From positions 186,001 through 250,000 of the forward strand of contig NZ_VYQE01000002.1 of NCBI RefSeq assembly GCF_008710275.1: 64,000 nucleotides of DNA, read 5' to 3'. Under the pieces are notes generated by a model. That model did not search any database. It was not told the origin of the DNA and saw only the letters and a program-made list of their open reading frames with translations. Positions 8,812-16,935 of this stretch are shown here, one piece after another (position 1 is the stretch's first letter; every line of letters begins with the position of its first letter). The translations under genes and the position numbers were made by a program. Origin of the DNA: Histidinibacterium aquaticum (lineage in GTDB: Bacteria; Pseudomonadota; Alphaproteobacteria; Rhodobacterales; Rhodobacteraceae).

Positions 8812-9240
8812 ATGAAACTCACCATTCTGGAACAGACCGCGCTCGGTCTCTCCGGCCTCACGGCCTTCACCATCGGCGCATCCATCCTCTTCGCCCCGCA
8901 TGCCTTCTACGCCAGCTACGGCATCACGCTTGGCGGTGACGCCAACCTGTTGAGCGAATTGCGCGCGCCCGGCGCGGGCCTCGCCGCCTTCGGGGTTCTC
9001 ATGCTGCTGGGCCTCTGGCGACGCGCGCTGTTGCCCGTTTCGATCGCCTCGGCGCTCACGGTGTTCCTCGCCTTTCCGGCGGGGAGGCTCGTCGGTCTGC
9101 TCCTCGACGGGATGCCGTCCGGCAGCGTGGTCGCCGCCCTTGTCGTCGAGCTTGCGATCGCGGCGCTTCTCCTCGCCGCCTTCCGCCACCGGCGCTGGCA
9201 ACCGGCCCCGCCACTCCCCGCCGGTCGTCCCGCGCGATGA
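8812..9240 (+). CDS. Small membrane protein, DUF4345-like
   Basis: The 142-residue protein has four predicted membrane helices. The pattern FAPHAFYASYGITLGGDANLLSELRAPGAGLAAFGVLML matches the DUF4345 family of uncharacterised four-helix proteins. The C-terminal tail is proline- and arginine-rich and probably cytoplasmic. The start at 8812 has the ribosome site AAAGGAACG. It is 24 bases after the NmrA-like gene and 59 bases before the DUF1772-like gene, so the three probably form one transcript. No function is known. Confidence 0.75.
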   Translation: MKLTILEQTALGLSGLTAFTIGASILFAPHAFYASYGITLGGDANLLSELRAPGAGLAAFGVLMLLGLWRRALLPVSIASALTVFLAFPAGRLVGLLLDGMPSGSVVAALVVELAIAALLLAAFRHRRWQPAPPLPAGRPAR

Positions 9241-9299
9241 CAGCAGCCGCGGCGCGGCCCCTCCGGTCGCGCCGTCCCATTCTCCAAGGAGTCCGCCCG

Positions 9300-9806
9300 A
9301 TGTCGCCCCTCGTCTATTACCTCGCTCACCTCACCGTTCTGGCCTATGCGCTGGTCGGTGGCGTCTTCCTCGCCTTCTCCGACTTCATCATGCGGTCGCT
9401 GTCGCTCACCAGCGGGCACGGCGGTGCCGAGGTCATGCAAGTCATCAACCGCGAGGTCTTTCGCTGGGTCTTCATGACCCTCTTCCTCGGCCTGGCGGCG
9501 GTGTCGCTGGTGTTGGTCGTCCATGCCGTGTTCTGGCTCGACGGAGCGTCGGCCACGCTGATCGCAGCTGCGGGCGTCGTCTACCTTCTCGGCTGCTTTG
9601 CGGTCACGGTCGTCTTCAACGTGCCGATGAACGAGGCGCTTGCCGGAATGGACCTGGCTGAGGCGTCCACCGAAAGCTACTGGAGCGGCACCTACCTGCC
9701 GCGCTGGACCTTCTGGAACACGGTTCGGACCATCGCCTGCGGCCTGGCAGCAGCGCTGTTGCTCTTCGGGCTGACGGCGCTGTCCCAGGCCCAGCACGCC
9801 CAATGA
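9300..9806 (+). CDS. Membrane protein, DUF1772 / anthrone oxygenase-like
   Basis: The 168-residue protein has four predicted helices. The sequence VYYLAHLTVLAYALVGGVFL, then NREVFRWVFMTLFLGLA, then FNVPMNEALAGMDL and a C-terminal YLPRWTFWNTVRTIAC match DUF1772, the family that includes fungal anthrone oxygenases. In those enzymes a conserved asparagine and tryptophan are important; both occur in the NVPMN and WTFWN segments here. I chose ATG 9300 because AAGGAG stands ahead of it. It is the last gene of the plus-strand cluster. A redox role on a lipophilic substrate is only an inference. Confidence 0.75.
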   Translation: MSPLVYYLAHLTVLAYALVGGVFLAFSDFIMRSLSLTSGHGGAEVMQVINREVFRWVFMTLFLGLAAVSLVLVVHAVFWLDGASATLIAAAGVVYLLGCFAVTVVFNVPMNEALAGMDLAEASTESYWSGTYLPRWTFWNTVRTIACGLAAALLLFGLTALSQAQHAQ

Positions 9807-9898
9807 CAAGGACGGTCAACCTGGCGGAGCATGTGCGTCACCAAATCGAGGTGCGCCCGGCCCCGGCCCGGGAGGTGGACCGGGGCGGATGTCCCTAG

Positions 9899-10579
9899 TC
9901 AGGCAGCGACCTCATTGTCGAACGTCGTTTGGCGACCCCGCAGAAGCACAAGGCCCACGGCCACGAACCACAGGATGGCGCCAAGGCCGAAGACGGCGCC
10001 GGCGGTCTCACCGAGCGGCGGCAGGATGGTCACGAGACCCGCCGCGCCGCTGACCGCGCCGATCGCGGCCGTGATGCGGCCAAAGATGCCGCTCGCGAAC
10101 GCCGCCAGGCTCACGGTCAGGATCCAGGCCCCGCCGGCGATCTCGTTGCCGCCGCCCAGGCCCAGCTCGACCGCGTGCAGTGTCGACCACAGCTCGGCGG
10201 CGGCCTCGGGATCGGCGGCGAGGGCGTGGACCTGCTCCACCGTGACATTGGCGATCATCCCGGCGCCGAGGACCAAGGTGGCCCAGATCAGACCAACGGC
10301 CCCGGCTAAGGCGCCGGCGTCGGGTCGCTCCTTGGCGATCCGACGGTGCAGCGCGACGACCAGCACCGCAAGTGCCAGAGCGTTGACGACGTAGATCGTG
10401 GTGTTCCACGCGATCATGACGCCTGGACGCTCGGCGATATAGGCGACGACGGCGGGCACATCGATCTCGCCCGTGCCGAAGCCCAGTGGCGCGAAGACGG
10501 TGACGAGGAAGACGAAGCCGAAGATGTAGGTTGCGGCGCAGAGGAGGGCGGCGAAGCCGCCGGCTTTGGTGAGAGTCAT
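9899..10579 (-). CDS. Multi-pass membrane protein, DUF4386-like
   Basis: The 226-residue protein starts MTLTKAGGFAALLCAATYIFGFVFL and has about six predicted membrane helices. The layout and the segment AWNTTIYVVNALALAVLVVALHRRI are reminiscent of the DUF4386 family, but I am not certain of the family. Its start overlaps the stop of the epimerase-like gene by four bases (10576-10579), so the two are co-translated. It ends tail to tail with the DUF1772-like gene 92 bases away. Function unknown. Confidence 0.65.
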   Translation of the reverse strand: MTLTKAGGFAALLCAATYIFGFVFLVTVFAPLGFGTGEIDVPAVVAYIAERPGVMIAWNTTIYVVNALALAVLVVALHRRIAKERPDAGALAGAVGLIWATLVLGAGMIANVTVEQVHALAADPEAAAELWSTLHAVELGLGGGNEIAGGAWILTVSLAAFASGIFGRITAAIGAVSGAAGLVTILPPLGETAGAVFGLGAILWFVAVGLVLLRGRQTTFDNEVAA

Positions 10580-11442
10580 TTCTTTGCTCCTGAAGGATGG
10601 TGGGCCGCCTCGGCGGCAAGGGTTGCGAAGTGATCCGAAAGGCGCCGCGTGCCGAAGCGGGGGGCGACCATGTCGTGCCCCAGCGCGGTCAGGAAGAAGC
10701 GCGCTGGTCCGCTGATCCGGCGCGGCATGATCGGCATGACCGAAAGCGCGGCGCGGCGCAGGGCATCCGGCAAGCGGGCGATGCGCGGCTCGGTCCCGAG
10801 GGCCGCAAAGGCGGCGCGGGCGATCTCGTCCTGCGTCATCACATCGGGGCCGCCGATCTCGGCCCAGCCCCGCCCGGCGTCCGTCGCATCGGCCACGGCC
10901 ACCGCCAGGTCGGCGCCGTGTATCGGGTTGAAGCGCTGCGTTCCGTCCCCGAAGAGCCAGACGCGGCCACGCCGCGCCATCTCGAAGATCTCGCCCATGT
11001 CGGAGAAATAGCCCGTGGGCGCGATCACCGTCGCCGGCATGTCGGAGGCAAGGAGCGCGTCCACGAAGGCAGCCTTGGCGTCGACCAGCGGCACCCCCCT
11101 CATGGCGTCGGCCTTCAGCACGTGAATGTAGGCGAAGCGCCGGACACCCGCCGTTTCGGCCTCGCGCAGGAGGTTCAGGTCGGCCTGGAAGTCGACCTCA
11201 CGGTAGCCGAGCCCGTCGGCCTGCCGCGTGATGCCGAGCGATGAGACGACGAGGTCCACCCCGTCCATGATCCCCTCGAGCGAGTCGGGCCGGGTGGCCT
11301 CGGCCTCGATCAACACGTCGGCCAGCCCCTCGGCCCGCCGGGCGTCGCGGACCAGAGCGGTGACGTGGTGCCCGCGCCGCGCGTATTCGGCGCAGAGAAA
11401 GCGCCCGAGATAACCGGTCGCGCCGGCAACGAGAACGTTCAT
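10576..11442 (-). CDS. NAD(P)-binding / NmrA-like epimerase-family protein
   Basis: This 288-residue protein starts MNVLVAGATGYLGRFLCAEYARRG, with the GATGYLGR Rossmann loop of atypical short-chain dehydrogenases. Later segments VDLVVSSLGITRQ and FNPIHGADLAVAVADA fit the same family. I chose ATG 11442 rather than 11478 because family alignments start at this Rossmann strand. It is the middle gene of a minus-strand cluster of small membrane proteins and overlaps the next gene by four bases. It may act on a quinone, flavin or sugar nucleotide; the substrate cannot be told. Confidence 0.85.
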   Translation of the reverse strand: MNVLVAGATGYLGRFLCAEYARRGHHVTALVRDARRAEGLADVLIEAEATRPDSLEGIMDGVDLVVSSLGITRQADGLGYREVDFQADLNLLREAETAGVRRFAYIHVLKADAMRGVPLVDAKAAFVDALLASDMPATVIAPTGYFSDMGEIFEMARRGRVWLFGDGTQRFNPIHGADLAVAVADATDAGRGWAEIGGPDVMTQDEIARAAFAALGTEPRIARLPDALRRAALSVMPIMPRRISGPARFFLTALGHDMVAPRFGTRRLSDHFATLAAEAAHHPSGAKK

Positions 11443-11458
11443 GGGTCGCCTCCGGTGT

Positions 11459-11827
11459 TCAGGAAAGACCGACGCCAAGCGCGGCGGCGGCCATGAGGAA
11501 GAGGATCGGCGTCCAGAGCAGGCGCTCCGGGCGCGAGGGGCTCGCGGCGTTGGCGGCGAGCGACAGGATCGTCAGCGCAAGGGCGGGCCAGAACAGGGGC
11601 GCAAGCGGCAGGACGCCGACGCCGGCCCGGGCGAGCACCGCCCCGGCCATGGCGCACAGCAGCGCGGCCTGGACCAGTGCCAGCGCCCGCCAGGCCGGCG
11701 GCAGTCGGCCGGGAAAGCGGCCGCCGACCGTCAGCCGGCCGAGCGGCGCGCCGGCGGCGTTGGCCAGGTGCATCAGCACCGGCAACGCGGCCAGCCCGGC
11801 ATAGGCGAAGGCGAGACTCTGGGTCAT
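11459..11827 (-). CDS. Small hydrophobic membrane protein, unknown
   Basis: The 122-residue protein (MTQSLAFAYAGLAALPVLMH...) has about four predicted membrane helices separated by short basic or glycine-rich loops. I recognise no family. The ATG at 11827 was chosen because the upstream short gene ends just before it at 11839. It precedes the epimerase-like gene by 16 bases, so both are probably in one operon running from 12392 to 9899. Confidence 0.6.
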   Translation of the reverse strand: MTQSLAFAYAGLAALPVLMHLANAAGAPLGRLTVGGRFPGRLPPAWRALALVQAALLCAMAGAVLARAGVGVLPLAPLFWPALALTILSLAANAASPSRPERLLWTPILFLMAAAALGVGLS

Positions 11828-11838
11828 GGGCCGGCCCC

Positions 11839-12015
11839 TCACCACCACCGCAGGCGCGCCCGAAGGGAAGGAAGCGGCGCGCGCGCCCTCTCCTCCGCCA
11901 GGCCAATATCGCCCCAGAGGTGACGGGGCGGATAGGTGGACCGCCGTGCCGGCTGGCGCGGTCCCGCGGTCAGCAGGCGATGCAGGCCGGTCATGCGGGT
12001 CGGGACGTGGTTCAT
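11839..12015 (-). CDS. Short basic protein with a DUF1127-like tail
   Basis: This 58-codon frame starts MNHVPTRMTGLHRLLTAG and contains RHLWGDIGLAEERAR near the C-terminal half, which resembles the conserved R-x-L-x-DIGL motif of DUF1127 proteins. A very good ribosome site (GAGGGAGGG) stands just ahead of the ATG. It fills the gap between the lipoprotein gene (stop at 12027) and the membrane-protein gene (start at 11827). Arginine-rich DUF1127 proteins in alphaproteobacteria bind RNA and affect small-RNA stability; a similar role here is inference. Confidence 0.6.
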   Translation of the reverse strand: MNHVPTRMTGLHRLLTAGPRQPARRSTYPPRHLWGDIGLAEERARAPLPSLRARLRWW

Positions 12016-12026
12016 CACGCCCTCCC

Positions 12027-12392
12027 TCAGTTCACGACCGCGTGGCCGCGGCCGCGCAGGCAGTTGAGGACGACGGTTTCCCGCGTGTCGCTCGCCTCGG
12101 ACACGCCGGCCGCGGCGCCCGCGAGAGCGCCGACCATGGCCCCGCCGAGCGCGTCGCCCTCGTCGTCGACCTCTCCCAGGAGGCCGCCGATACCGGCGCC
12201 GATGGCGGCCGCGGCCATGGTCTCGTGGTCCAGCTGCGACTGGCTGCGGGCGAGGCTGCGGCAGGCGGAAAGATCGCTCTGGAACTGCGCGCTCGGGGCG
12301 CCGTCCAGGATCGGGTCCACATCCGTTCCCATCTCCGCGCAGGCGCCCAGAAGGGCGGTCAGGCAGAGCGGGGCGATCAGCATCGGTTTCAT
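12027..12392 (-). CDS. Glycine-zipper lipoprotein
   Basis: The 121-residue protein begins MKPMLIAPLCLTALLGAC, a lipoprotein signal with lipobox LGAC, so it should be anchored to a membrane on the periplasmic side. The middle has alternating small residues (AAAIGAGIGGLLGE, then ALGGAMVGALAGAAAG), a glycine-zipper region that can insert in membranes. Three cysteines in all (one lipidated, CRSLARS and NCLRG) might allow one disulphide. I chose ATG 12392 since the signal starts there. It is the first gene of the minus-strand cluster. Confidence 0.75.
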   Translation of the reverse strand: MKPMLIAPLCLTALLGACAEMGTDVDPILDGAPSAQFQSDLSACRSLARSQSQLDHETMAAAAIGAGIGGLLGEVDDEGDALGGAMVGALAGAAAGVSEASDTRETVVLNCLRGRGHAVVN

Positions 12393-12491
12393 GTCGTCTC
12401 TCCTTCGACGGGCCATCGTGTCGAGAGAGGAGCTACCCGCTCACGCCGGGCGACGGCATGACCGCAGGGATCAGCGGATTGACCTTCGGCA

Positions 12492-13502
12492 TCAATTGGC
12501 AAGCCAGGCGGACGGGCTTGCCCCGGTCCAGCGCCGGAACGCCCGGACGAAGGCCGAAGCCTCGGAGAAGCCCAGAAGGTAGGCCGTCTCCCCGACTGAG
12601 ACCTTGCGGGCGCTCAGGTAATCCATCGCCATCCGGCGGCGTAGGTCGTCATGGACCTGCGCGAAGGTGACGCCTTCGTCCTTCAGGCGGCGGTAGAGCG
12701 TCTGCCGGCTCATCCCGAGGTCGCGGGCGATCCGGTCCATCGACAGCGTCCCTTCGTGCAGGTCCGCGAGCATCCGCGCCTCGACGACCGAGCGGACCGT
12801 GTCGTTCACGGCCAGCTCCTCCAGCAGACCGTCGGCATGGCGGGTGAAGACGCCGAAGACGTAGTCCTTGCCGCCGTCGAACTGCTCGTCGAGCCAGACC
12901 GGGTTGATGCGCAGCGCGTTGCGAGCGGCGTGGAAGGTCACCGGAATCCGGAAGAGCTCCGGGTAGCGGTTGGCATGCGGCGGCGGCGCGTAGCTCACCT
13001 CGAGCGCCTGTTCGAAAGGGTGTTCCGGGGCAGAGCGGCGAAACTCCGAGATGAACCGCGCGAAACTTGCCTCGGTCGCCATCCAGTTGCCGTCACAGGG
13101 GCGGTTGTCCACCAGCCAGACGGCCTCCCCGTCGCGCTCGAGCGCGAACCTGTCCCGTCCGCCGGAAAGCGGCACATCCGCCATGAGGCGCGCATAACGG
13201 TTCAACTGCTGCAGGCTGTGCGGGAAAGAGCTGGAGGCATGCACGATCTGGCCGACGATCGACATCGTCTCCAGCCGGGTCTCCAGTACGTGGCGGAGGA
13301 GCAACGAGGTGTCGCCTGTCGCCTCGATGCCGGCGGCGATGAGCGCCTCGTAGGCCGCGACAGGGATGCGCCTGTCCTGATCCGCCAGATCGTCCACGGT
13401 CAGTCTCGAAGCTGCCAGGAGCCGGTCGCAAGGTGCCCCTTCGGCCACCGCATAGTCGAGGAAAGCGGCCGCGAACCCGGCGGCCATGGTCTGCTCCGAC
13501 AT
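12492..13502 (-). CDS. AraC-family transcriptional regulator with arabinose-binding-like sensor
   Basis: The 336-residue protein has the same architecture as the regulator at 6846: an Arabinose_bd-type N-terminal sensor (IVGQIVHASSSFPHSLQQLNRYARLMAD) and a C-terminal AraC domain (MDRIARDLGMSRQTLYRRLKDEGVTF and VGETAYLLGFSEASAFVRAFRRWTG). It is encoded on the minus strand upstream of the 12392-9899 cluster, 99 bases from the lipoprotein gene, and so may control that cluster. The two regulators flank the whole block of small membrane proteins. The ligand is unknown. Confidence 0.85.
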   Translation of the reverse strand: MSEQTMAAGFAAAFLDYAVAEGAPCDRLLAASRLTVDDLADQDRRIPVAAYEALIAAGIEATGDTSLLLRHVLETRLETMSIVGQIVHASSSFPHSLQQLNRYARLMADVPLSGGRDRFALERDGEAVWLVDNRPCDGNWMATEASFARFISEFRRSAPEHPFEQALEVSYAPPPHANRYPELFRIPVTFHAARNALRINPVWLDEQFDGGKDYVFGVFTRHADGLLEELAVNDTVRSVVEARMLADLHEGTLSMDRIARDLGMSRQTLYRRLKDEGVTFAQVHDDLRRRMAMDYLSARKVSVGETAYLLGFSEASAFVRAFRRWTGASPSAWLAN

Positions 13503-13716
13503 GCGGCAGTCTCCCGGGGGGTCAAGAACCTGATGCGCCCGGTCATGCCCCCGCCAAACCGGCGCGGGCAGATTGCCTCAAGGCTTGACGTTGGGACAAG
13601 AGCTTTGGTGTGCCCTATGCTTGCTCTGTCCGGCGAGGCCTTGGGGATGCTGGTCTGGAAGCCCCTCAATCACTGCGACGGCGGTTCGGTGCTTCAGCGC
13701 AGTCGGCCTCATCTCC

Positions 13717-14472
13717 CTAGGGGAAGGTCCAGCCGTCATGTTCGATTCGCATGATGCGTATCGCTGGGTCTTCGAGCGAGGTATCGTGCATCAAACGAAA
13801 GACCGCAGTTTGCGGCTGTCCGTAGTTCCGGAACGTCGCGTGGACGGTAAACATGCTGCGAAACATCGCGCGTTCGGGAGCAGGGAAGACCTCCAGGTTG
13901 GAGATATCGGCATCCTGCGTCCCGAACAGGGGATGTGCTCCCAGGTCTCCCTGGCGCAGACGCTCGACGACGTCCGGGAAGAAATAGCTCCGTGCGACCG
14001 ACGGGTGGAGCGGTCCGATCGAACTTGCACTCGTACCGGTGCGCTCCTGCTCGTAGACTTTGCGCACGAGGGCCACTGCTTCCGCGATAAGCGGATCCCC
14101 GTTTGCCTGGACGGGCGACGTGTCCTCTTCCAGGAAATGCGCCGACACCCAGCCCTTGGTGGCCCGGTCCGAGCTTTCCATCAGACACCATCTGGGCGGA
14201 AGGTCGGCTTTCTGGTCCTCGGTCAGCCGATAGTAGAGCTGCGCGGGGACGAAGGGCACGCAGGTGATCATCTGTAGTCCGGTCGCATCGTGCGCAAACG
14301 TGTCGATCACGATGTGATCTGTTCCCGGGCCGGTTCGGACATTCAATGCGTCGTTCGAGGCAACGCCGCTGACTTGCCAGGCATCGGGACCGTGGCCGTC
14401 CGCCTGGGCGAGGGCCATGGCGGGGATCATCAACGACAGCAAGGCAATCGGTGCAGCGGATACCTTGAACAT
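13717..14472 (-). CDS. Secreted SH3-like domain protein, unknown role
   Basis: The 251-residue protein has a signal peptide (MFKVSAAPIALLSLMIPAMALAQ). Residues about 36-115 look like a bacterial SH3 domain (NDALNVRTGPGTDHIVI...RWCLMESSDRATKGWVSAHFLEE), a fold that often binds peptidoglycan. The rest, from about residue 120, has no family I recognise; it contains QERTGTSASSIGPLHPSV and ends DGWTFP. It stands alone between an AraC-type regulator and a divergent secreted protein. A cell-wall or stress role is inference only. Confidence 0.65.
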   Translation of the reverse strand: MFKVSAAPIALLSLMIPAMALAQADGHGPDAWQVSGVASNDALNVRTGPGTDHIVIDTFAHDATGLQMITCVPFVPAQLYYRLTEDQKADLPPRWCLMESSDRATKGWVSAHFLEEDTSPVQANGDPLIAEAVALVRKVYEQERTGTSASSIGPLHPSVARSYFFPDVVERLRQGDLGAHPLFGTQDADISNLEVFPAPERAMFRSMFTVHATFRNYGQPQTAVFRLMHDTSLEDPAIRIMRIEHDGWTFP

Positions 14473-14702
14473 GACAGCAACCTCCGAACTCTCTACTGCG
14501 CCGAGCCTACCATTGAAGCCCCGCTCCTCAAGACCCCAGGAGTATCGCGGATACGGTGCTTGGACCGAGGTCCCGCTTACCGGGATTCACAGCGGTTGCC
14601 CCGGCGAACGCTGTCGTGCGACGCTTCCTGCTGCGAGGGGTTGGATGGCCAACTCGCGGAGGCGTTCAAAGTAAATTGGGTAGAAGAGTGGATCGGTAGG
14701 TC

Positions 14703-15317
14703 ATGTCGTATTCAAGGTTTGGTGCGGTTCTTTCGTTCGCCTCGAGCGTGATCGTGGTCGCCGGTTCTGCGCCCTCTTCCGCTCAAACCGAGGGGTCTCT
14801 CTGCAACGCGACAGCGCCGCAGCAAATGGAGCCCGTTGCCGCCCAGCTGGAAGGCCGTTGGACGACGACCTTCAACCCCGGTTATGTCGTCATGGGGTCC
14901 ATGGTCATGCCGCATCCGGCTGCTCCGTCTCCGGAGACAGGACGCATGGAACGGACCGGTGGCGAACTGACGATTGTTCCGGACAGTCCCGACGGCATCG
15001 CCCTGCCGCTTGAATGGGAGACGGAAGTGAACTGGAGCTTCGACCGGGCCCCCAGACTGCCCGATGGAGCAAGCGGCGCGAATGTCCCGGAACTCGCCGT
15101 CGATGATGAAGACCTGTCCGTCATCGCCGGATGCTCCGTCAACGAGCTACCTCGGTTGGTCGGGACCGGATCGGCGACGATGGACGGCGTAACGCTGGCG
15201 TTCACGACCCGGATGATCGTCGTCAATCCCGACCTAATATTTGGTTTCCAGCAAGTTGACGGCGTCGTTCGCGGTCAGAGCATGGTCGAACGCCGGTCGT
15301 TCGTCATGTCGCGATAG
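14703..15317 (+). CDS. Secreted protein of unknown function
   Basis: This 204-residue protein has an N-terminal signal (MSYSRFGAVLSFASSVIVVAGSAPSSAQ). The mature part contains MEPVAAQLEGRWTTTFNPGYVVMG, reminiscent of small beta-barrel lipocalin-like folds that start with a GxW motif, and ends GFQQVDGVVRGQSMVERRSF, also beta-rich. Two cysteines remain in the mature part. No family is recognised. It is divergent from the SH3-like gene and ends 160 bases before the 3' end of tRNA-Ser. Base composition around it is somewhat less GC-rich than the core genes. Confidence 0.6.
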   Translation: MSYSRFGAVLSFASSVIVVAGSAPSSAQTEGSLCNATAPQQMEPVAAQLEGRWTTTFNPGYVVMGSMVMPHPAAPSPETGRMERTGGELTIVPDSPDGIALPLEWETEVNWSFDRAPRLPDGASGANVPELAVDDEDLSVIAGCSVNELPRLVGTGSATMDGVTLAFTTRMIVVNPDLIFGFQQVDGVVRGQSMVERRSFVMSR

Positions 15318-15477
15318 AATTGCCCGGGCTTTCCGGGAAGGGCAGGGCATCAAGTGTAATGATGTGCTTAGCAGGTTGTGAAGCAATCGGCCTGGACGGA
15401 CGCTGCCAATCTGGGCGCGACCATTCTTCAATGCCTAGCTACATATAGTTGAATTGTAGCCGCAACGGGCGAGGAAG

Positions 15478-15567
15478 TGGCGGAGAGACAGGGATTCGAA
15501 CCCTGGGACCCCGTGAAGGGTCAACGGTTTTCGAGACCGCCCCGTTCGACCACTCCGGCACCTCTCC
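15478..15567 (-). tRNA. tRNA-Ser (anticodon CGA)
   Basis: On the minus strand the acceptor GGAGAGG pairs with TCTCTCC, followed by discriminator G and an encoded CCA. The anticodon loop is CTCGAAA, giving anticodon CGA, which reads UCG serine codons. The long variable arm (GACCCTTCACGGGGTC region) and the T arm with TTCGAAT confirm a class II serine tRNA. The length is 90 bases with CCA. Its 3' end faces the accessory block to the left. Confidence 0.95.
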
Positions 15568-15654
15568 GCGGGGGTCGTGTGACGGGGCAGATAACGAGGG
15601 CGGCGGGGCTCTGCAACCCCCTTCGGCGGGGTTTCGGGACGCTCGCGCGGGGCC

Positions 15655-15684
15655 TTGACAGGGGACCCCTCGCGACCGCATAAG
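15655..15684 (+). promoter_or_regulatory. Probable sigma-70 promoter for rplU-rpmA
   Basis: A perfect -35 box TTGACA at 15655-15660 is followed after 17-18 bases by GCATAA/CATAAG at 15678-15684, an acceptable -10 box. It lies about 150 bases upstream of rplU with nothing else in between, and the spacing is canonical. Confidence 0.55.
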
Positions 15685-15835
15685 CGCGGCTTCCGGGACC
15701 TGCGCGCCAGCGCGGGACCGGGCTATTGGTAAATTCGCTCCACCGAGGGCGCGCAGTCACAGGGCGGGGCCCGGCCCCCGTGAACGTCTCCGGAAGGGAG
15801 AGGCCCGTAGGCGCGGCAGACAAAGGAAGACAGCC

Positions 15836-16549
15836 ATGTTCGCGGTTCTGAAGACCGGCGGCAAACAGTACAAGGTCACGTCGGGCGACGTGATCCGTGT
15901 CGAGAAGCTCGCGGCCGACGCGGGCGAGACCGTCCAGTTCAACGACATCCTGATGATGGGCTCCACCGTGGGCACCCCCCTCGTCGAGGGCGCGGGCGTC
16001 CAGGCCGAGGTCATCGACCAGATCAAGGGCCCCAAGACCATCAACTACGTGCGCCGCCGGCGGAAGCACTCCTCCAAGCGCACCAAGGGTCACCGCCAGA
16101 GCCTCACGCTCCTGCGCGTGACCGAGCTGATGGAGAAGGGCGCCGACAAGTCCGGCGTGAAGGCCGCCGTGGGCGCGGGCTCCCTGACCACCTCCGAGGC
16201 TCCCGCCGCGAAGCCGGCCGCCAAGAAGGCCGCGCCGAAGAAGGACGCCGCCCCGAAGACGAAGGCCGAGGCCCCCAAGGCCGAGACCGCCGCCACGACC
16301 GGCCGTGAGCCCGGCAACCTCCTCAAGGAGGCCCGCGACGGCAAACCCGACGATCTCAAGAAGATCACCGGCGTCGGCCCCAAGCTCGAAGGCACCCTGC
16401 ACGAGGCGGGCGTCTTCCACTTCGACCAGATCGCCGCTTGGGGTCCGGAAGAAGTTGCCTATATGGACGAGAAGCTGTCCTTCAAGGGACGCATCGAACG
16501 TGATAACTGGATCGAGCAAGCGACCCAGTTCGCCGCCGAGAAGGAGTAA
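15836..16549 (+). CDS. rplU: 50S ribosomal protein L21 with a long C-terminal extension
   Basis: Residues 1-103 or so are a normal L21 ([14 protein letters not shown]...[25 protein letters not shown]), which binds 23S rRNA in the large subunit. The protein then continues to 237 residues: an alanine-lysine-rich linker ([20 protein letters not shown]) and a C-terminal helix-hairpin-helix-like domain ([23 protein letters not shown]...[17 protein letters not shown]). That domain also occurs in complex I-associated and other small proteins of alphaproteobacteria. L21 is usually only about 100 residues. It is followed by rpmA after six bases. Confidence 0.95.
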   Translation: MFAVLKTGGKQYKVTSGDVIRVEKLAADAGETVQFNDILMMGSTVGTPLVEGAGVQAEVIDQIKGPKTINYVRRRRKHSSKRTKGHRQSLTLLRVTELMEKGADKSGVKAAVGAGSLTTSEAPAAKPAAKKAAPKKDAAPKTKAEAPKAETAATTGREPGNLLKEARDGKPDDLKKITGVGPKLEGTLHEAGVFHFDQIAAWGPEEVAYMDEKLSFKGRIERDNWIEQATQFAAEKE

Positions 16550-16555
16550 CGACAG

Positions 16556-16825
16556 ATGGCACACAAGAAAGCAGGCGGTTCCTCCCGCAACGGGCGCGAC
16601 TCTGCGGGTCGCCGCCTCGGCATCAAGAAGTTCGGCGGCGAAGCCGTGATCCCCGGTAACATCATCGCGCGTCAGCGCGGCAACAAGTATTGGCCGGGCC
16701 AGGGCGTCGGCGAAGGCAAGGATCACACGATCTTCGCCACCGCCGAGGGCCGCGTGACCTTCCGCAAGGGTCTGAAGGGCCGTACCTTCATTTCCGTACT
16801 ACCCGCAGCGGAAGCCGCCGAGTAA
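16556..16825 (+). CDS. rpmA: 50S ribosomal protein L27
   Basis: The 89-residue protein begins [28 protein letters not shown], the standard L27 N terminus that reaches the peptidyl-transferase centre, and contains [18 protein letters not shown]. Length is normal. There is no extra N-terminal cleavage motif of the kind seen in Firmicutes. It is co-transcribed with rplU and followed by a strong terminator-like hairpin. Confidence 0.97.
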   Translation: MAHKKAGGSSRNGRDSAGRRLGIKKFGGEAVIPGNIIARQRGNKYWPGQGVGEGKDHTIFATAEGRVTFRKGLKGRTFISVLPAAEAAE

Positions 16826-16852
16826 CCCGGTCGAAACAGACCACGACATTGA

Positions 16853-16884
16853 GGGGGACCGGCGGGGAGGCCGGTCCCCCTTCG
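16853..16884 (+). terminator. Rho-independent terminator-like hairpin after rpmA
   Basis: GGGGGACCGGC at 16853-16863 pairs perfectly with GCCGGTCCCCC at 16870-16880 across a six-base loop, then TTCGT follows. The stem is very strong but the T-run is short, so some read-through into the acetyltransferase genes is possible. Confidence 0.7.
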
Positions 16885-16935
16885 TGATTCCGGGCAACTG
16901 TTGCCCGGCTTGCGGGTCGAGGAGGGACCCTGTTC

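Noticed and set aside
15615-15634. Terminator-like hairpin AACCCC...GGGGTT with TTT near tRNA-Ser
   Set aside because: It is upstream of the tRNA on the minus strand and no plus-strand gene ends there, so a terminator role is unsupported.
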